DNA of 64,000 bases from Episyrphus balteatus (taxonomy: Eukaryota; Arthropoda; Insecta; Diptera; Syrphidae): NCBI RefSeq assembly GCF_945859705.1, contig NC_079135.1, positions 127,094,551 to 127,158,550 of the forward strand. Reading direction: 5' to 3'. The notes beneath the pieces were generated by a model. The model had not been told where the DNA came from. It did not search any database and saw only the letters and a program-made list of their open reading frames with translations. The translations under genes were made by a program, and so were the position numbers. This document shows, piece by piece, positions 34,353 to 48,264 of the stretch (positions are counted from its first letter, which is position 1; every line of letters starts with the position of its first letter).

Positions 34353-37300
34353 GTCATGACCCAAATGGAGCATGACCCACATGGGACATGACCCACATGG
34401 GGCATGACCCACATGGGACATGACCCACGTGGGGCATGAATCATATGGGACATGACCCACGTGGGGCATGACCCACATGGCACAGGACCCACATGGGACA
34501 TGACCCACGTGGGGCATGTCCCACATGGGACATAACCCACATGGGGCATGACCCACATGGGACATGACCCACATAGGATATGACCCACATGGGGCATGAC
34601 CCACATGGGACATGACCCACGTGGGACATGACCAACATGGGGCATGACCCACATGGGGCATGACCCACATGGGACATGACCCACGTGTGGCATAACCCAC
34701 ATGGAACATGGCCTACATGGGGCATGACCCACATGGGACATGACCCACATGGGACATGACCCACATGGGGCATGACCCACATGGGGCATGACCCACATGG
34801 GACATGACCCACATGAGGCATGACCGACGTGGGGCATGACCCATAAGTGGCATGACCCACATGGGGCATGACCCACATGGAACATGACCCACATGGGGCA
34901 TGACCCACATGGGACATGACCCACGTGGGGCATGACCCACATGGGACATGACCCACATGGGACATGACCCACGTGGGGCATGACCCACATGGGACATGAC
35001 TCACGTGGGGCATGACCCACATGGGACACGACCCACATGGGGCATGACCCACATGGGACATGACCCACGTGGGGCATAACCCACATGGGACATGACCCAC
35101 ATGGGGCATGACCCACGTGGGGCATGACCCACATGGGGCATGACCCACGTTGGGCATGACCCACATGGGGCATGACCCACATGGGGCATGAACCACATGG
35201 GACATGACCCACGTGGGGCATGACCCACATGGGACATGACATACGTGGGGCATGACCCACATGGGACATGACCCACGTGGGGCATGACCCACATGGTACA
35301 TGACTCACGTGTGGCATGACCCACATGGGACATGACCCACATGGGGCATGACCCACATGGGACATGACCCACGTGGGGCATAACCCACATGGGACATGAC
35401 TCACGTATTGCATGACCCACATGGGACATGACCCACATGGGATATGACCCACGTTGGGCATGACCCACATGGGGCATGACCCACATGGGGCATGACCCAC
35501 ATGGGGCATGACCCACATGGGGCATGACCCACATGGGGCATGACCCACATGGGACATGACCCACGTGGGGCATGTCCCACATGGGACATGACCCACATGG
35601 GGCATGATCCACATGGGGCATGACCCACATGGGACATGACCCACATTTGACATGACCCACATGGGGCATGACCCACATGGGACATGACCAACATGGGGCA
35701 TGACCCACATGGGACATGACCCACATGGGACATGACCCACATGGGACATGACCCACATGGGACATGACCCAAGTGGGGCATGACCCACATGGGACATGAC
35801 CCACATGGGACATGACCCAAGTGGGGCATGACCCACATGGGACATGACCCACATGGGACATGACCCACATGGGGCATGACCCACATGGGGCATGACCCAC
35901 ATGGGACATGACCCACATGGGTCATGACCCACATGGGGCATGACCCACGTGGGGCATGACCCACATGGGGCATGACCCACGTTGGGCATGACCCACATGG
36001 TTCATGACCCACATGGGGCATGACCCACGTTGAGCATGACCCACATGGGGCATGACCCACATGGGACATGACCCACATGGGTCATGACCCACATGGTGCA
36101 TGACCCACATGGTTCATGACCAACATGTCCCACATGGGACATGACCCACATGGGGCATGATCCACATGGGGCATGACCCACATGGGACATGACCCACATG
36201 GGACATGACCCACATGGGGCATGACCCACATGGGACATGACCAACATGGGGCATGACCCACATGGGACATGACCCACATGGGACATGACCCACATGGGAC
36301 ATGACCCACATGGGACATGACCCAAGTGGGGCATGACCCACATGGGACATGACCCACATGGGACATGACCCACATGGGGCATGACCCACATGGGACATGA
36401 CCCACATGGGTCATGACCCACATGGGGCATGACCCACATGGGGCATGACCAACATGGGGCATGACCCACATGGGACATGACCCACATGGGGCATGACCCA
36501 CGTGGGGCATGACCCACATGGGGCATGACCCACGTTGGGCATGACCCACATGGTTCATGACCCACATGGGGCATGACCCACGTTGAGCATGACCCACATG
36601 GGGCATGACCCACATGGGACATGACCCACATGGGTCATGACCCACATGGGGCATGACCCACATGGGGCATGACCCACATGGGGCATGACCAACATGGGGC
36701 ATGACCCACATGGGACATGACCCACGTTGGGCATGACCCACATGGGGCATGACCCACGTTGGGCATGACCCACATGGGGCATGACCCACATGGGACATGA
36801 CCCACATGGGTCATGACCCACATGGGGCATGACCCACATGGGGCATGACCAACATGGGGCATGACCCACATGGGACATGACCCACATGGGGCATGACCCA
36901 CGTGGGGCATGACCCACGTTGGGCATGACCCACATGGGGCATGACCCACATGGGGCATGACCCACATGGGACATGACCCACGTGGGGCATGACCCACATG
37001 GGGCATGACCCACATGGGACATGACCCACATGGGGCATGACCCACATGGGGCATGACCCACATGGGACATGACCCACATGGGACATGACATACGTGGGGC
37101 ATGACCCACATGGGACATGACCCACGTGGAGCATGACCCACATGGGACATGACTCACGTGTGGCATGACCCACATGGGACATGACCCACATGGATCATGA
37201 CCCACATGGGACATGACCCACGTGGGGCATAACCCACATGGGACATGACTCACGTAGGGCATGACCCACATGGGACATGACCCACGTTGGGCATGACCCA

Positions 37301-40107
37301 CATGGGGCATGACCCACTTGGGGCATGACCCACATGGGACATGACCCACGTGGGGCATGTCCCACATGGGACATGACCCACATGGGACATGACTCACGTG
37401 TGGCATGACCCACATGGGACATGACCCACATGGGGCATGACCCACATGGGACATGACCCACGTGGGGCATAACCCACATGGGACATGACTCACGTAGGGC
37501 ATGACCCACATGGGACATGACCCACATGGGATATGACCCACGTTGGGCATGACCCACATGGGGCATGACCCACATGGGGCATGACCCACATGGGACATGA
37601 CCCACGTGGGGCATGTCCCACATGGGACATGACCCACATGGGGCATGACCCACATGGGGCATGACCCACATGGGACATGACCCACATGGGACATGACCCA
37701 CATGGGGCATGACCCACATGGGACATGACCAACATGGGGCATGACCCACATGGGACATGAACCACATGGGACATGACCCACATGGGACATGACCCAAGTG
37801 GGGCATGACCCACATGGGACATGACCCACATGGGACATGACCCACATGGGGCATGACCCACATGGGGCATGACCCACATGGGACATGACCCACATGGGTC
37901 ATGACCCACATGGGGCATGACCCACATGGGGCATGACCCACGTGGGGCATGACCCACATGGGGCATGACCCACGTTGGGCATGACCAACATGGGGCATGA
38001 CCCACATGGGGCATGACCCACGTTGGGCATGACCCACATGGGGCATGACCCACATGGGACATGACCCACATGGGTCATGACCCACATGGGGCATGACCCA
38101 CATGGGGCATGACCAACATGGGGCATGACCCACATGGGACATGACCCACGTTGGGCATGACCCACATGGGGCATGACCCACGTTGGGCATGACCCACATG
38201 GGGCATGACCCACATGGGACATGACCCACATGGGTCATGACCCACAGGGGCATGACCAACATGGGGCATGACCCACATGGGACATGACCCACATGGGGCA
38301 TGACCCACGTGGGGCATGACCCACGTTGGGCATGACCCACATGGGGCATGACCCACATGGGGCATGACCCACATGGGACATGACCCACGTGGGGCATAAC
38401 CCACATGGGACATGACCCACATGGGGCATGACCCACGTGGGGCATGACCCACATGGGGCATGACCCACGTTGGGCATGACCCACATGGGGCATGACCCAC
38501 ATGGGGCATGACCCACATGGGGCATGACCCACATGGGACATGACCCACGTGGGGCATGACCCACATGGGACATGACATACGTGGGGCATGACCCACATGG
38601 GACATGACCCACGTGGGGCATGACCCACATGGGACATGACTCACGTGTGGCATGACCCACATGGGACATGACCCACATGGGGCATGACCCACATGGGACA
38701 TGACCCACGTGGGGCATAACCCACATGGGACATGACTCACGTAGGGCATGACCCACATGGGACATGACCCACATGGGGCATGACCCACATGGGGCATGAC
38801 CCACATGGGACATGACCCACGTGGGGCATGTCCCACATGGGACATGACCCACATGGGGCATGACCCACATGGGGCATGACCCACATGGGGCATGACCCAC
38901 ATGGGGCATGACCCACATGGGACATGACCCACATGGGTCATGACCCACATGGGGCATGACCCACATGGGGCATGACCAACATGGGGCATGACCCACATGG
39001 GACATGACCCACGTTGGGCATGACCCACATGGGGCATGACCCACGTTGGGCATGACCCACATGGGGCATGACCCACATGGGACATGACCCACATGGGTCA
39101 TGACCCACAGGGGCATGACCAACATGGGGCATGACCCACATGGGACATGACCCACATGGGGCATGACCCACGTGGGGCATGACCCACGTTGGGCATGACC
39201 CACATGGGGCATGACCCACATGGGGCATGACCCACATGGGACATGACCCACGTGGGGCATAACCCACATGGGACATGACCCACATGGGGCATGACCCACG
39301 TGGGGCATGACCCACATGGGGCATGACCCACGTTGGGCATGACCCACATGGGGCATGACCCACATGGGGCATGACCCACATGGGGCATGACCCACATGGG
39401 ACATGACCCACGTGGGGCATGACCCACGTGGGGCATGACCCACATGGGACATGACATACGTGGGGCATGACCCACATGGGACATGACCCACGTGGGGCAT
39501 GACCCACATGGGACATGACCCACATGGGACATGACCCACATGGGGCATGACCCACATGGGACATGACCCACGTGGGGCATAACCCACATGGGACATGACT
39601 CACGTAGGGCATGACCCACATGGGACATGACCCACATGGGGCATGACCCACATGGGGCATGACCCACATGGGACATGACCCACGTGGGGCATGTCCCACA
39701 TGGGACATGACCCACATGGGGCATGATCCACATGGGGCATGACCCACATGGGACATGACCCACATGGGACATGACCCACATGGGGCATGACCCACATGGG
39801 ACATGACCAACATGGGGCATGACCCACATGGGACATGACCCACATGGGACATGACCCACATGGGACATGACCCACGTGGGGCATGACCCACATGGGACAT
39901 GACCCACATGGGACATGACCCACATGGGGCATGACCCACATGGGGCATGACCCACATGGGACATGACCCACATGGGTCATGACCCACATGGGGCATGACC
40001 CACATGGGGCATGACCAACATGGGGCATGACCCACATGGGACATGACCCACATGGGACATGACCCACGTGGGGCATGACCCACATGGGACATGACCCACC
40101 CACATTG

Positions 40108-40438
40108 GACCCACGTGGGTCATGCTCCACATGGGTCATGTCCAATGTGAGTCATGCCCCATGTGGGTCATTCCCTAATGTTGGTCATGTAACACGTGGG
40201 TCATGTCCCATGTTGGTCATGCCCCATGTGGGTCATGCCCCATGTGGGTCATGTCCCATGTGGGTCATGTCCCATGTGGGTCATGCCCCATGTGGGTCAT
40301 GCCCCATGTGGGTCATGTCCCATGTGGGACATGCCCCACGTGGGTCATGTCATATGTGGGTCATGCCCCACGTGGGGCATGTCCCATGTGGGTCATGCCC
40401 CATGTGGGTCATGTCAAACTTATATCATTTCCCATGTG
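40108..40438 (-). repeat. Inverted right end of the minisatellite
   Basis: After an irregular junction with CCCACCCACATTGGACCC, about 19 units run in reverse orientation to the array edge, the last being decayed. This is why open frames appear on the plus strand only here. One or two inverted units are also visible at the left edge (32858-32880). Confidence 0.9.
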
Positions 40439-43099
40439 CTGTTGTTGTTTCCCGTGCAAAATTTAATTCAGGCTTTAAGTATTAAGTTACCAAAAAACAC
40501 GAATAAGAAATAATTGGGTTTCAATTAAACTAAGCAACTGCAGTCTCAAAACTCTCAGAAATGATCACATTAATAAATAACTACCTCTTTTCTTAAGGAT
40601 TCAAAATATCTTAAGAAAAATCGATATTTCGAAAATCATAAAATGACCGTCATCATAGAAAGACCCAACAATATTTCAAACAGTATTAAAAATTACTAAA
40701 ATGAGGAAAACCATTCAATACTACAAATCTATCAACGTACATTTTAAATTTTACCTCCTCAAAGATCGTTTACCTTTATGAACCCAAATTTAACGAGTAG
40801 GTGTACATAATGCCTTTGTTATTCTCAACAAACCATACACAAAAGACAAAATCACATTATTTTCGATCTTATCAATCTCAGGAACAATGTTTGTTCAGGC
40901 ATAATCAATGATTTATGATCTTTTGTTATTTGGGTGGTTTGGTGACAAGATTGTCCCAAGTAGACCACCACAGCAGCTGCGTGCGTCCGTCGTCTCAGTC
41001 AAACTCTGATTAATTTGTATGAGGTGAAGGTGTGTGTGCTTTACATTTGTTATGATCTTGATTATGGATTATTATTTTGTCGTCTTTGACGAACTCTTTT
41101 CATTATAGTTTTGGGATTATTCAAATCGATCGATTTAAGAGGGTTAAAATTGGGTAGAAAAATAAATATTATCAAAACATGTGTAGGATGAACTTATTTT
41201 GTAACCAATTTGTTTTCAGATTAATATTATTATTAATTTTATGTTTAACTTCGGTGATATTCGTTGGTGGGCTATTAATCTGGATGAAAGATTAATTTGT
41301 AATGACAAAATGTTTGGTTTTTGAATGGGAAGGGTCTTAAAACTACTTAGGAAGTAAACATCATTGACCTCCGTTTGTCCAACAACAACAACAACAAAAA
41401 TCACTGAATTTTAAACTCTAAGCTGAGAACGATATTTCCGCATTTCCATTCAATATACAAAAACCCTTAAGTGCCATTAATATAACATTCCTATTTTTTT
41501 CCCCGGCAAGGCTTTTAGTAGGCCCGAGCTCATTACCGTCATTCCATATCCATTCACCCTTTGACAAAAAAATACTACTGTCCCATAAATTCTGCCCCAA
41601 AAACAATAATAAATGTAATAAAAGTAAAGTGAGCAAGTATATAATAGTGCTTCGCTATTATGGCATCCGCACTTACCGAAATTTATAGCTTTTATACAAT
41701 TGCAATACCAGAGTAAAGTCCTGCATCCTTTTTCTATGTCGATAAAATGTACATAATATTCTTCTTGCTCGCATTATTCGATGCTCATTCATTCATTTCG
41801 GAAGTGCATGGTAAATGATAACTCCAATTTCCTCATTGGCAAGAGTATAGTTGAGTAGCCTCCCTCTTTTACAAAAGCAGTTCTGTTTAGCATAATGCAT
41901 ATGAGAAAGGTCCTGGGAAAGGGCAGTTTCACTACAAAAATATACCCCCACTTACCGGAAAATGGCATACAAACAACATAGTACCTATACTCTACACAGT
42001 GGCAGCAGAAGTAGAAGCAAACCAATGGAGTGTGCAAAAATTGCTCGTGAATAATTTCGAATCGCGCTTGTGTGTTCCGAAACAATTTCGAAAAGCATTT
42101 GGAAAACCGTTCGGTTGTTCATTCGTTCTCCGCCGTTTATCGTTCGTTTCGTTGTGTCTCGAATGTTTTTGTCAATTTTATTGCAATTTCAGCATTTTCT
42201 ATGTTTCTCTTTCTCTCCACCGCTCGCTGCGCCACCCTTCGTCTGATATAGAAAGAAGACAAAGGGAATGAGTTTTTCATTTGGTTGTTCGGTTCAATTC
42301 GGTACCAGGACAGAATGTCAGGACGAGTATAATACGTGCCACACTCTGCTGGCAGTAGGACCCATGTCTGACTCCATTAACTTCCTTTTGTTGTTTGTCA
42401 ATTGAAATGGCACAGGATGTTTGAGGGTTAGATATAGTCTAGTATAGTGCAAAAGAGTTCTTGTTCTGTTGTTGGTACTAGTTGGGGATGTTTCTTTTGC
42501 TATCCCCACGAGTACCTTATACATTTACATTCCTTAGTTAGTTTGTTCAATTGAAATTTTTTGTCACCTTGATGGGCATGGCAAAACCAAAATCAATTGG
42601 CAACAATTTGTGTAAGGGGCATTTTTAGTCGCGTGTTTTAGTTTCAAGTTTAATTTGGAGCAATTTGTAAATGACAATATTCGCGTGCATAAGTTCTATG
42701 TGGGGTTGTTATGGTTGGTTGAGTTTAAACAAGAAGAAATTTGCGGGAAAAATAGAAAAATATTAATAGTTTGCCATAAGTTAACAATTTTAAATTTTTG
42801 ACAAGAATTGATTGGGTATTTCAGAAGTTTAAAGAATTATGATTGCTTTCAATATTAGTATATTTAGGAAGGTTTTTTTTAAATGTATTAAAACCGCTAA
42901 AGAAAGCAGACGCTACTCCCGAAATGAGACAAAATCATTTATTAAGAGAAAAAATTCTTGGTAAAATACGATAAAGATCATTATTTGGTGCAGAAACTTG
43001 TCAGAGTACTGCAATCAGTTGTTGTGCTACTACTCACTAAAACTGCGTTCAAAAGTTATATTTCGTGCAGTATTTTGGACATACCATAGTGGTAATGAG
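40439..43099. other. Non-coding DNA
   Basis: No gene recognised. Open frames around 41.2-42.5 kb are short, overlap on both strands and show no domain. Confidence 0.45.
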
Positions 43100-44234
43100 C
43101 AGAGACCAGAAATAACAGTCAACCTTTATTTTCAATCGGTTTCTCTCTGAGAGTTACCACATTATCTTATATAGTTTCGGTTAAGGTTTGAGATTTATTT
43201 TTAAAAATCAAAAATAAAGGTTATCGGTTGAGATTTATTTTTTATTTTTTTTTTTTAAATATGTCTCAATGGTTGAGATTTTTATAAAAATATAAATGGA
43301 AAAGGTCAACCTTTAACCGTTTTAGGTGAAAATAAATTAAAAATGGTCAAATCAAAGGAAAATGTCGAATATGTCAAGAATATATTGCAAAAATAAATAT
43401 GAAAAGGATGTTTTTTCTAAGTTTATGTATTAAATAATGTCTGAACTAAATAGACTCTCAAAGTTTTTTAGGCCCAAGATTATATCTCTTTTCGTTTTAA
43501 GTAAAATCTAAAGACGAAAATGTGTTTTCCACTGTGATTTAAATCGCTCGCTGGGACGACAAGCACAACCAATGCAATTTCGAATATTTCAGGAGACCGA
43601 TGTTTTAATATCTAGGTCAAAGCGTTCAGCTTCCAGAAGCTGAATTTTGAAAAAAAAAATGAAAAAAAAAAAAATGTTTTAAGCCAAAAGGTAGCGGGGA
43701 CTCTAACTTACATGTGGGTACCACTCCCGTTCCTGTAGGTGCACGCGTTATCAAACCGGGAGAACTTGAAATCGAAATAATAGGCACGAAATTTTTTTTT
43801 AAAGGAAAATATGGCGGACTAACATTAAAGGAGATTTTTAAAAATCTAACAATGTGCAAAGCGTAGGGATGAAGGGATTTGTCGTAAAAAAATTTTACCC
43901 CATTATATAAACGCGATTTTCTTGGAATTTTGAGAAAATCGAAAAACCGGATTATACCACTATCGTGTAGCTGAGAATATATGCTTTCATATGGCTCCAC
44001 TCCCATGTCTCTAGGAATTGATACATTTACAGATGAGATTTATTTTTTTCTCTCAGCGCTAAATCTCACTGGTTGACCGAATAAAAAAATACAAAGCAAA
44101 CGTTTCTCTCAGACCTTGACTGAAATTTTTCTTTTTTAAAAATAAAGGTTATTTTATGAGCTTTGTTCAAAATGGCGACAAATATGAGTTATTAAGGAAC
44201 CTTTCAAAAAGTTGAGATTTATTTCTGATCTCTG
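43100..44234. mobile_element. hAT-type non-autonomous element
   Basis: Ends CAGAGACCAGAAATAA and TTATTTCTGATCTCTG are inverted copies with one mismatch. The 8 bp outside are GTAATGAG on the left and GTAATAAG on the right, a target duplication with one change. Repeated GGTTGAGATTTATTT phrases lie near both ends, as is common for sub-terminal transposase sites. A 126-codon minus-strand frame inside (43626-44006) is not recognised. Confidence 0.7.
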
Positions 44235-46045
44235 GTAATAAGGATACAAAGTTTGAGAAAACATGTTGTCATTAACAATTTTACATTCTTGTATTTGTTA
44301 GAACAATATTTGCACGAAATAAGCAATGCTGGCAGATAAGAATCGAAACTGACAACTTTACGATCAGCCTGTGTTTAAGAAGTAGTTTTTATGATGATGG
44401 CATGAATTGACCATCAAATCTTTACGCAGAATTAGGCACCATTGAGATGAAGACTCGAATGTTTAATAGATCCCGTAAGGTACCACCCGTATTTAATTGT
44501 ACATCTAAAATTGATAGAGACCTCGTGTACGTGAATCGCGTACACGAAGATGAAGTCTTTTTCTACTGGCTCGGCGTTAAATACTTTACACAGGAGCGTT
44601 AATGTTCATTCGCTATACGTGTCTCAGTCATTTTTAACATTTGAAGCCCTTTTCAAAGCAATTTATTTCTGTAGTCAGTACAGACTACAATATCGCGTTC
44701 AATTGTCAAATTTTAGTGAAGTTTTTTTTTTAGAAAGTTTTTTTTGTCGGTCGTCATTGAATTTCCGCACCAACAGAAACACGGTGGTTTGGAAGATCCT
44801 TCGGATAGTGACGTTCCAAGTAACGTAACCAAATCTATAAGATGGAAATCTAGTTGGGATCTTACTTTTTTGTAACCCGACCACTTCATTCGTCTCTGAT
44901 TCCATGATTGATACAAATCTACTAGGTAAAGACCGCTGGCCTCGTCCATAACGTGAGCAAATTCTAGATTTTCTAACAAAAAAAAATATTTGTGCATTAT
45001 ATTTTATAAAAACGGTTTTTTGATTTTTCGGTGTTTCTCCATAAAACATTTTTGCGACAACACATTGGAAGTTAGAAAAACCGATAAGTTATAGAAGTAA
45101 AATATGAAAAAAATATAAAGTATTAAAAATACAGACCCAATTTGAGGAAGAAATGGTAAAAAATAAATAGGCTTACCTATACTCAGAAAAGAACAAACTC
45201 TGAAAATATCATGATCCTAAAAATTTAAGATTATTTCTATGCATAATTTCTGACTCTTTCAGAAAACAGGATGGTCATTTGCTTCAACCAAACCTACCTC
45301 GATTTTTTTTCCTATGTGCCAAATACATTTCTATTATTCACAAAGTCGCTTATTCGAAGTTTAAGATTCTAAGAGAAGTTCTATTACGTGATGTAGGTAA
45401 GTGGTAAGCGATCTTTTTAGAGGTACCTTCTAGCCATGGAGTAGGGTTTTCGGAATTGAAGGTTCTTTTCTATTTGCCCTGACTCTTTCTTTATTGCTCT
45501 ACGCCATGTGGTTCTCGATAATCGTTGCGTGGTTTACTCCAAGATTGCTCAAATTATCTTTTAAGGGTTTTTATAAAAAATAAAAAGTTTTTTGAAATAA
45601 ATATGGCTGGTAAATAATATTTTGTCATTTTCCCTTTCAGATACCAAAGGATATAATATATAAATATTATGAGAGTGATTCTACTTAAAGAGCGCTGTTT
45701 GTGGGGGACAAGCCTTTTTTGCCAGAAAGCTTTTCTGCTTTTTAATAAAAATTTCAACTTGATTTGTGATCAAATTTTCAAGCTTCAAACCAAGGGCTTT
45801 TTCTCGGTTTTCGTAAGAGGCAAACAAACACTTCTAAACATCATTATCGTATGGTTACATGAAGAACTCCAGAGATTTAACCAAGAAAAATTTTACCAGT
45901 GTTGATTTGGTACCGTAGATGGTATAGGAACGTTATAAGTAGATACCAATATCACTTTGTATTCAAAATTCGAAAGCAAAATTAATAGTTGGGTTGAAAA
46001 TGCAAATTTTAAACGTAAAAGAAAATCAAAACAAAACACTTTCAT
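44235..46045. other. Non-coding DNA
   Basis: Nothing recognised apart from a short perfect palindrome-like CGTGTACGTGAATCGCGTACACG near 44526. Confidence 0.45.
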
Positions 46046-46854
46046 AAATAAAATAAAATGCACGACTGGGTCGCACGAACTTGCTCTTAGAGTTAAAGTT
46101 GCTTAAATTTTTAAGACTTTTTATATAGAAATTTGGAAAAAAAATAATATTCGTTTTTAAAAAAAATAAAATAAAATCTGAAATTAAATTGCCCTCCAAA
46201 ACAAGTATGCAGTTTTGATTGATATATTAAGGTGCATTTTTGGACAAAAAATTTTCAAAATCGTTAGAGCCGTTTTTTAAAAAACTAATTTTTTATAAAT
46301 AATTTTTTGGAAAAAAAGTTTTAAAATAAAATTGGTATGCCATTTTGTAGAAATCACTAATCAACATCTAAAAACAAAATTTCAAAAAAATTCAATGACC
46401 CGTTTTCGAAAATTTGATTTTTCAAAAAAAAATTTTCAAAATTTTTTTAAAAATCCAAAAATTATTTTTTTGGAAATTTTATTTTTGGTTTATATTCAAA
46501 TTACATAAATGCTTCTTTACAGAAAGTTTCGTTGAAATCGAATAAGCAGTTTCGGAGATAATCGGATTTGAAAAAAATGGTTCTATGGCAGGTACCGTTA
46601 ATAATGATTTTCAAAAAAAAAATTTTTCATTAGAAAATAGACCTTAGTTTAAAACTAACTCTTGAATTTTTTAAACAAAATCGTTGGAGCCGTTTTCGAG
46701 ATATTTCAATTTTACTAAAATCGGTATATGACAAGTACCGTTATTTTTGGTCGAAAAAAATTAATTCCAAAAACCCCTCTGGAGAGTCGCCAAATAACGC
46801 TACATACCAAGTTTGACATTAATCGGTTCATCCGTTTAGGCTGTAGATCCTTAT

Positions 46855-47200
46855 ACAGACAGACAGACAGACTGACAGACTGACAGACTGACAGACTGAC
46901 AGACTGACAGACTGACAGACTGACAGACTGACAGACTGACAGACTGACAGACTGACAGACTGACAGACTGACAGACTGACAGACTGACAGACTGACAGAC
47001 TGACAGACTGACAGACTGACAGACTGACAGACTGACAGACTGACAAACTGACAGACTGACAGACTGACAGACTGACAGACTGACAGACTGACAGACTGAC
47101 AGACTGACAGACTGACAGACTGACAGACTGACAGACTGACAGACTGACAGACTGACAGACTGACAGACTGACAGACTGACAGACAGACAGACAGACAGAC
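46855..47200. repeat. 8-bp tandem array (CAGACTGA)n
   Basis: About 40 near-perfect copies of ACTGACAG, edged on both sides by 4-bp CAGA units. One visible variant is CAAACTGA near 47045. Minus-strand SVCQSVSL frames are artefacts. Confidence 0.97.
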
Positions 47201-47307
47201 GGACTTCCGGGACCCACTTTTTTGGCATTGTCTACCATCGTAATGTCATGGAAAAATGTTATCTCAACTTTTTTTTTTTGTACGAATGCATAACTTGATA
47301 TATAGTA

Positions 47308-48264
47308 GGGGAAAGTGGCCTAAAATGGCACCCCAAGGTAAAATGGCCCCCTTGCTAGAAATCGTAGAATCGAAAATAATTAGAAAGTTTTATGAACGCG
47401 ATTCTTTAGTTTATCTGGCAAAACCAACATATACGAAATTTCAGGAACTTCAAGCCATTATTTGAAATTTGACAGGTCAAACTGTCTCTATCCACATCAA
47501 AAAGTACACTCGTTAAAATTTTGTGAAATTTTGTTTGCAAAAAAAAAGTATAAAAAACATTGTATTTTGGAAAAAGAAGTTAATGTGTGTACGCATGAAG
47601 TATTTCTTATTAATTTACTGAAATAAGTTGGTTTAAAACGATTTTAAATTTTTTGGTGTAAAAATTAAATTGAAAAAAACTCAAAATGGGCAAAATGGCC
47701 TACTTAGTGCTCGGGTAAATGGCATACCTATTTCACATGTCATTTTAAATTTTTTTTTCACATTTTCATTTTTTTAAGTGAAAATAGTTGCTATTTATGA
47801 ACGATGTACAGAGAGGAAGTCCTGGACTGAGGAAAGCCCTTGATTCCGTCAAAAACCTGGAAAAAAGCATCCAAAACACTCAAAGTTGCAAAAACTACAA
47901 AAACGAGACGAGCAACCAACATGAACTGGGTTTTGAATGACTCGATGAAAGATCTGCTGGGATTAAGCACCACTTGTTCCAAAAAAATGGAAAAGAAGAC
48001 CTTTGACTCAATTTTGCATTTAAAATCACGTATGTTTGGACAGTGTGCCATTTTACCCGGGTAAATTTGATCAGTGAAATTTGTAGACGTCTTGAAAATT
48101 AAAAAAACTAAATACTTTTTGGAACTTTTTCAACTCGCAAATGAAAAAAATGTGAGAGTAATATATTAAACTTTGAAAAGTATATAGCATTTAAGTTTGA
48201 ATGCTACTGTTTTTCGAGATATAGGACATTTTCCTTAGGGGGGCCATTTTAGGCCACCTTCCCC
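47308..48264. mobile_element. TA-flanked DNA element, Tc1/mariner-like ends
   Basis: Ends GGGGAAAGTGGCCTAAAATG and CATTTTAGGCCACCTTCCCC are inverted copies with one mismatch, and the match continues about 12 bp inward. TA is duplicated outside. The uninterrupted relative at 11089-11589 reads through this point as TAGTACCTATATCGC, with a single TA, which confirms the boundaries. No transposase is recognisable; a 74-codon frame at 47840-48064 has no known domain. Confidence 0.85.

Larger units (their letters stand above)
32858..40438. repeat. 7.5-kb minisatellite of a 16-bp unit
   Basis: Roughly 470 copies of GGGCATGACCCACATG and variants. The common changes are G/A before CATGAC (GGGGC or GGGAC) and CACATG/CACGTG/CACGTTG in the second half. 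It is far more GC-rich than the flanks. The unit lacks stop codons on the minus strand in its main orientation. Because 16 is not a multiple of 3, three units encode the same 16-residue Cys/Trp/Met/His/Pro-rich cycle in all three frames, which produces many long open frames up to 899 codons. These are artefacts of the unit and not genes. It starts 174 bp after the 3' LTR. Confidence 0.97.

Noticed and set aside
32858..40438. Possible CRISPR-like array
   Set aside because: There are no spacers: unit follows unit directly with single-base variants, and the context is eukaryotic.
32867..40513. Many long open frames, up to 899 codons, with a Cys/Trp/Met/His-rich 16-residue cycle
   Set aside because: They follow from a 16-bp unit with no stop codon on one strand. 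All three frames give the same cycle, and the frames flip strand exactly where the array orientation flips.
43626..44006. 126-codon minus-strand frame
   Set aside because: Lies inside a hAT-type element, has poly-Phe/Lys stretches from A/T runs and no recognised domain.
44699..45049. Minus-strand frames of 94-116 codons as a decayed transposase
   Set aside because: I could not match them to any transposase signature, and two frames overlap equally well.
46828..47238. Open frames reading SVCQSVSL repeatedly
   Set aside because: By-product of the 8-bp CAGACTGA array.
47840..48064. 74-codon frame inside the TA-flanked element as a transposase remnant
   Set aside because: No DDE or helix-turn-helix motif could be recognised.
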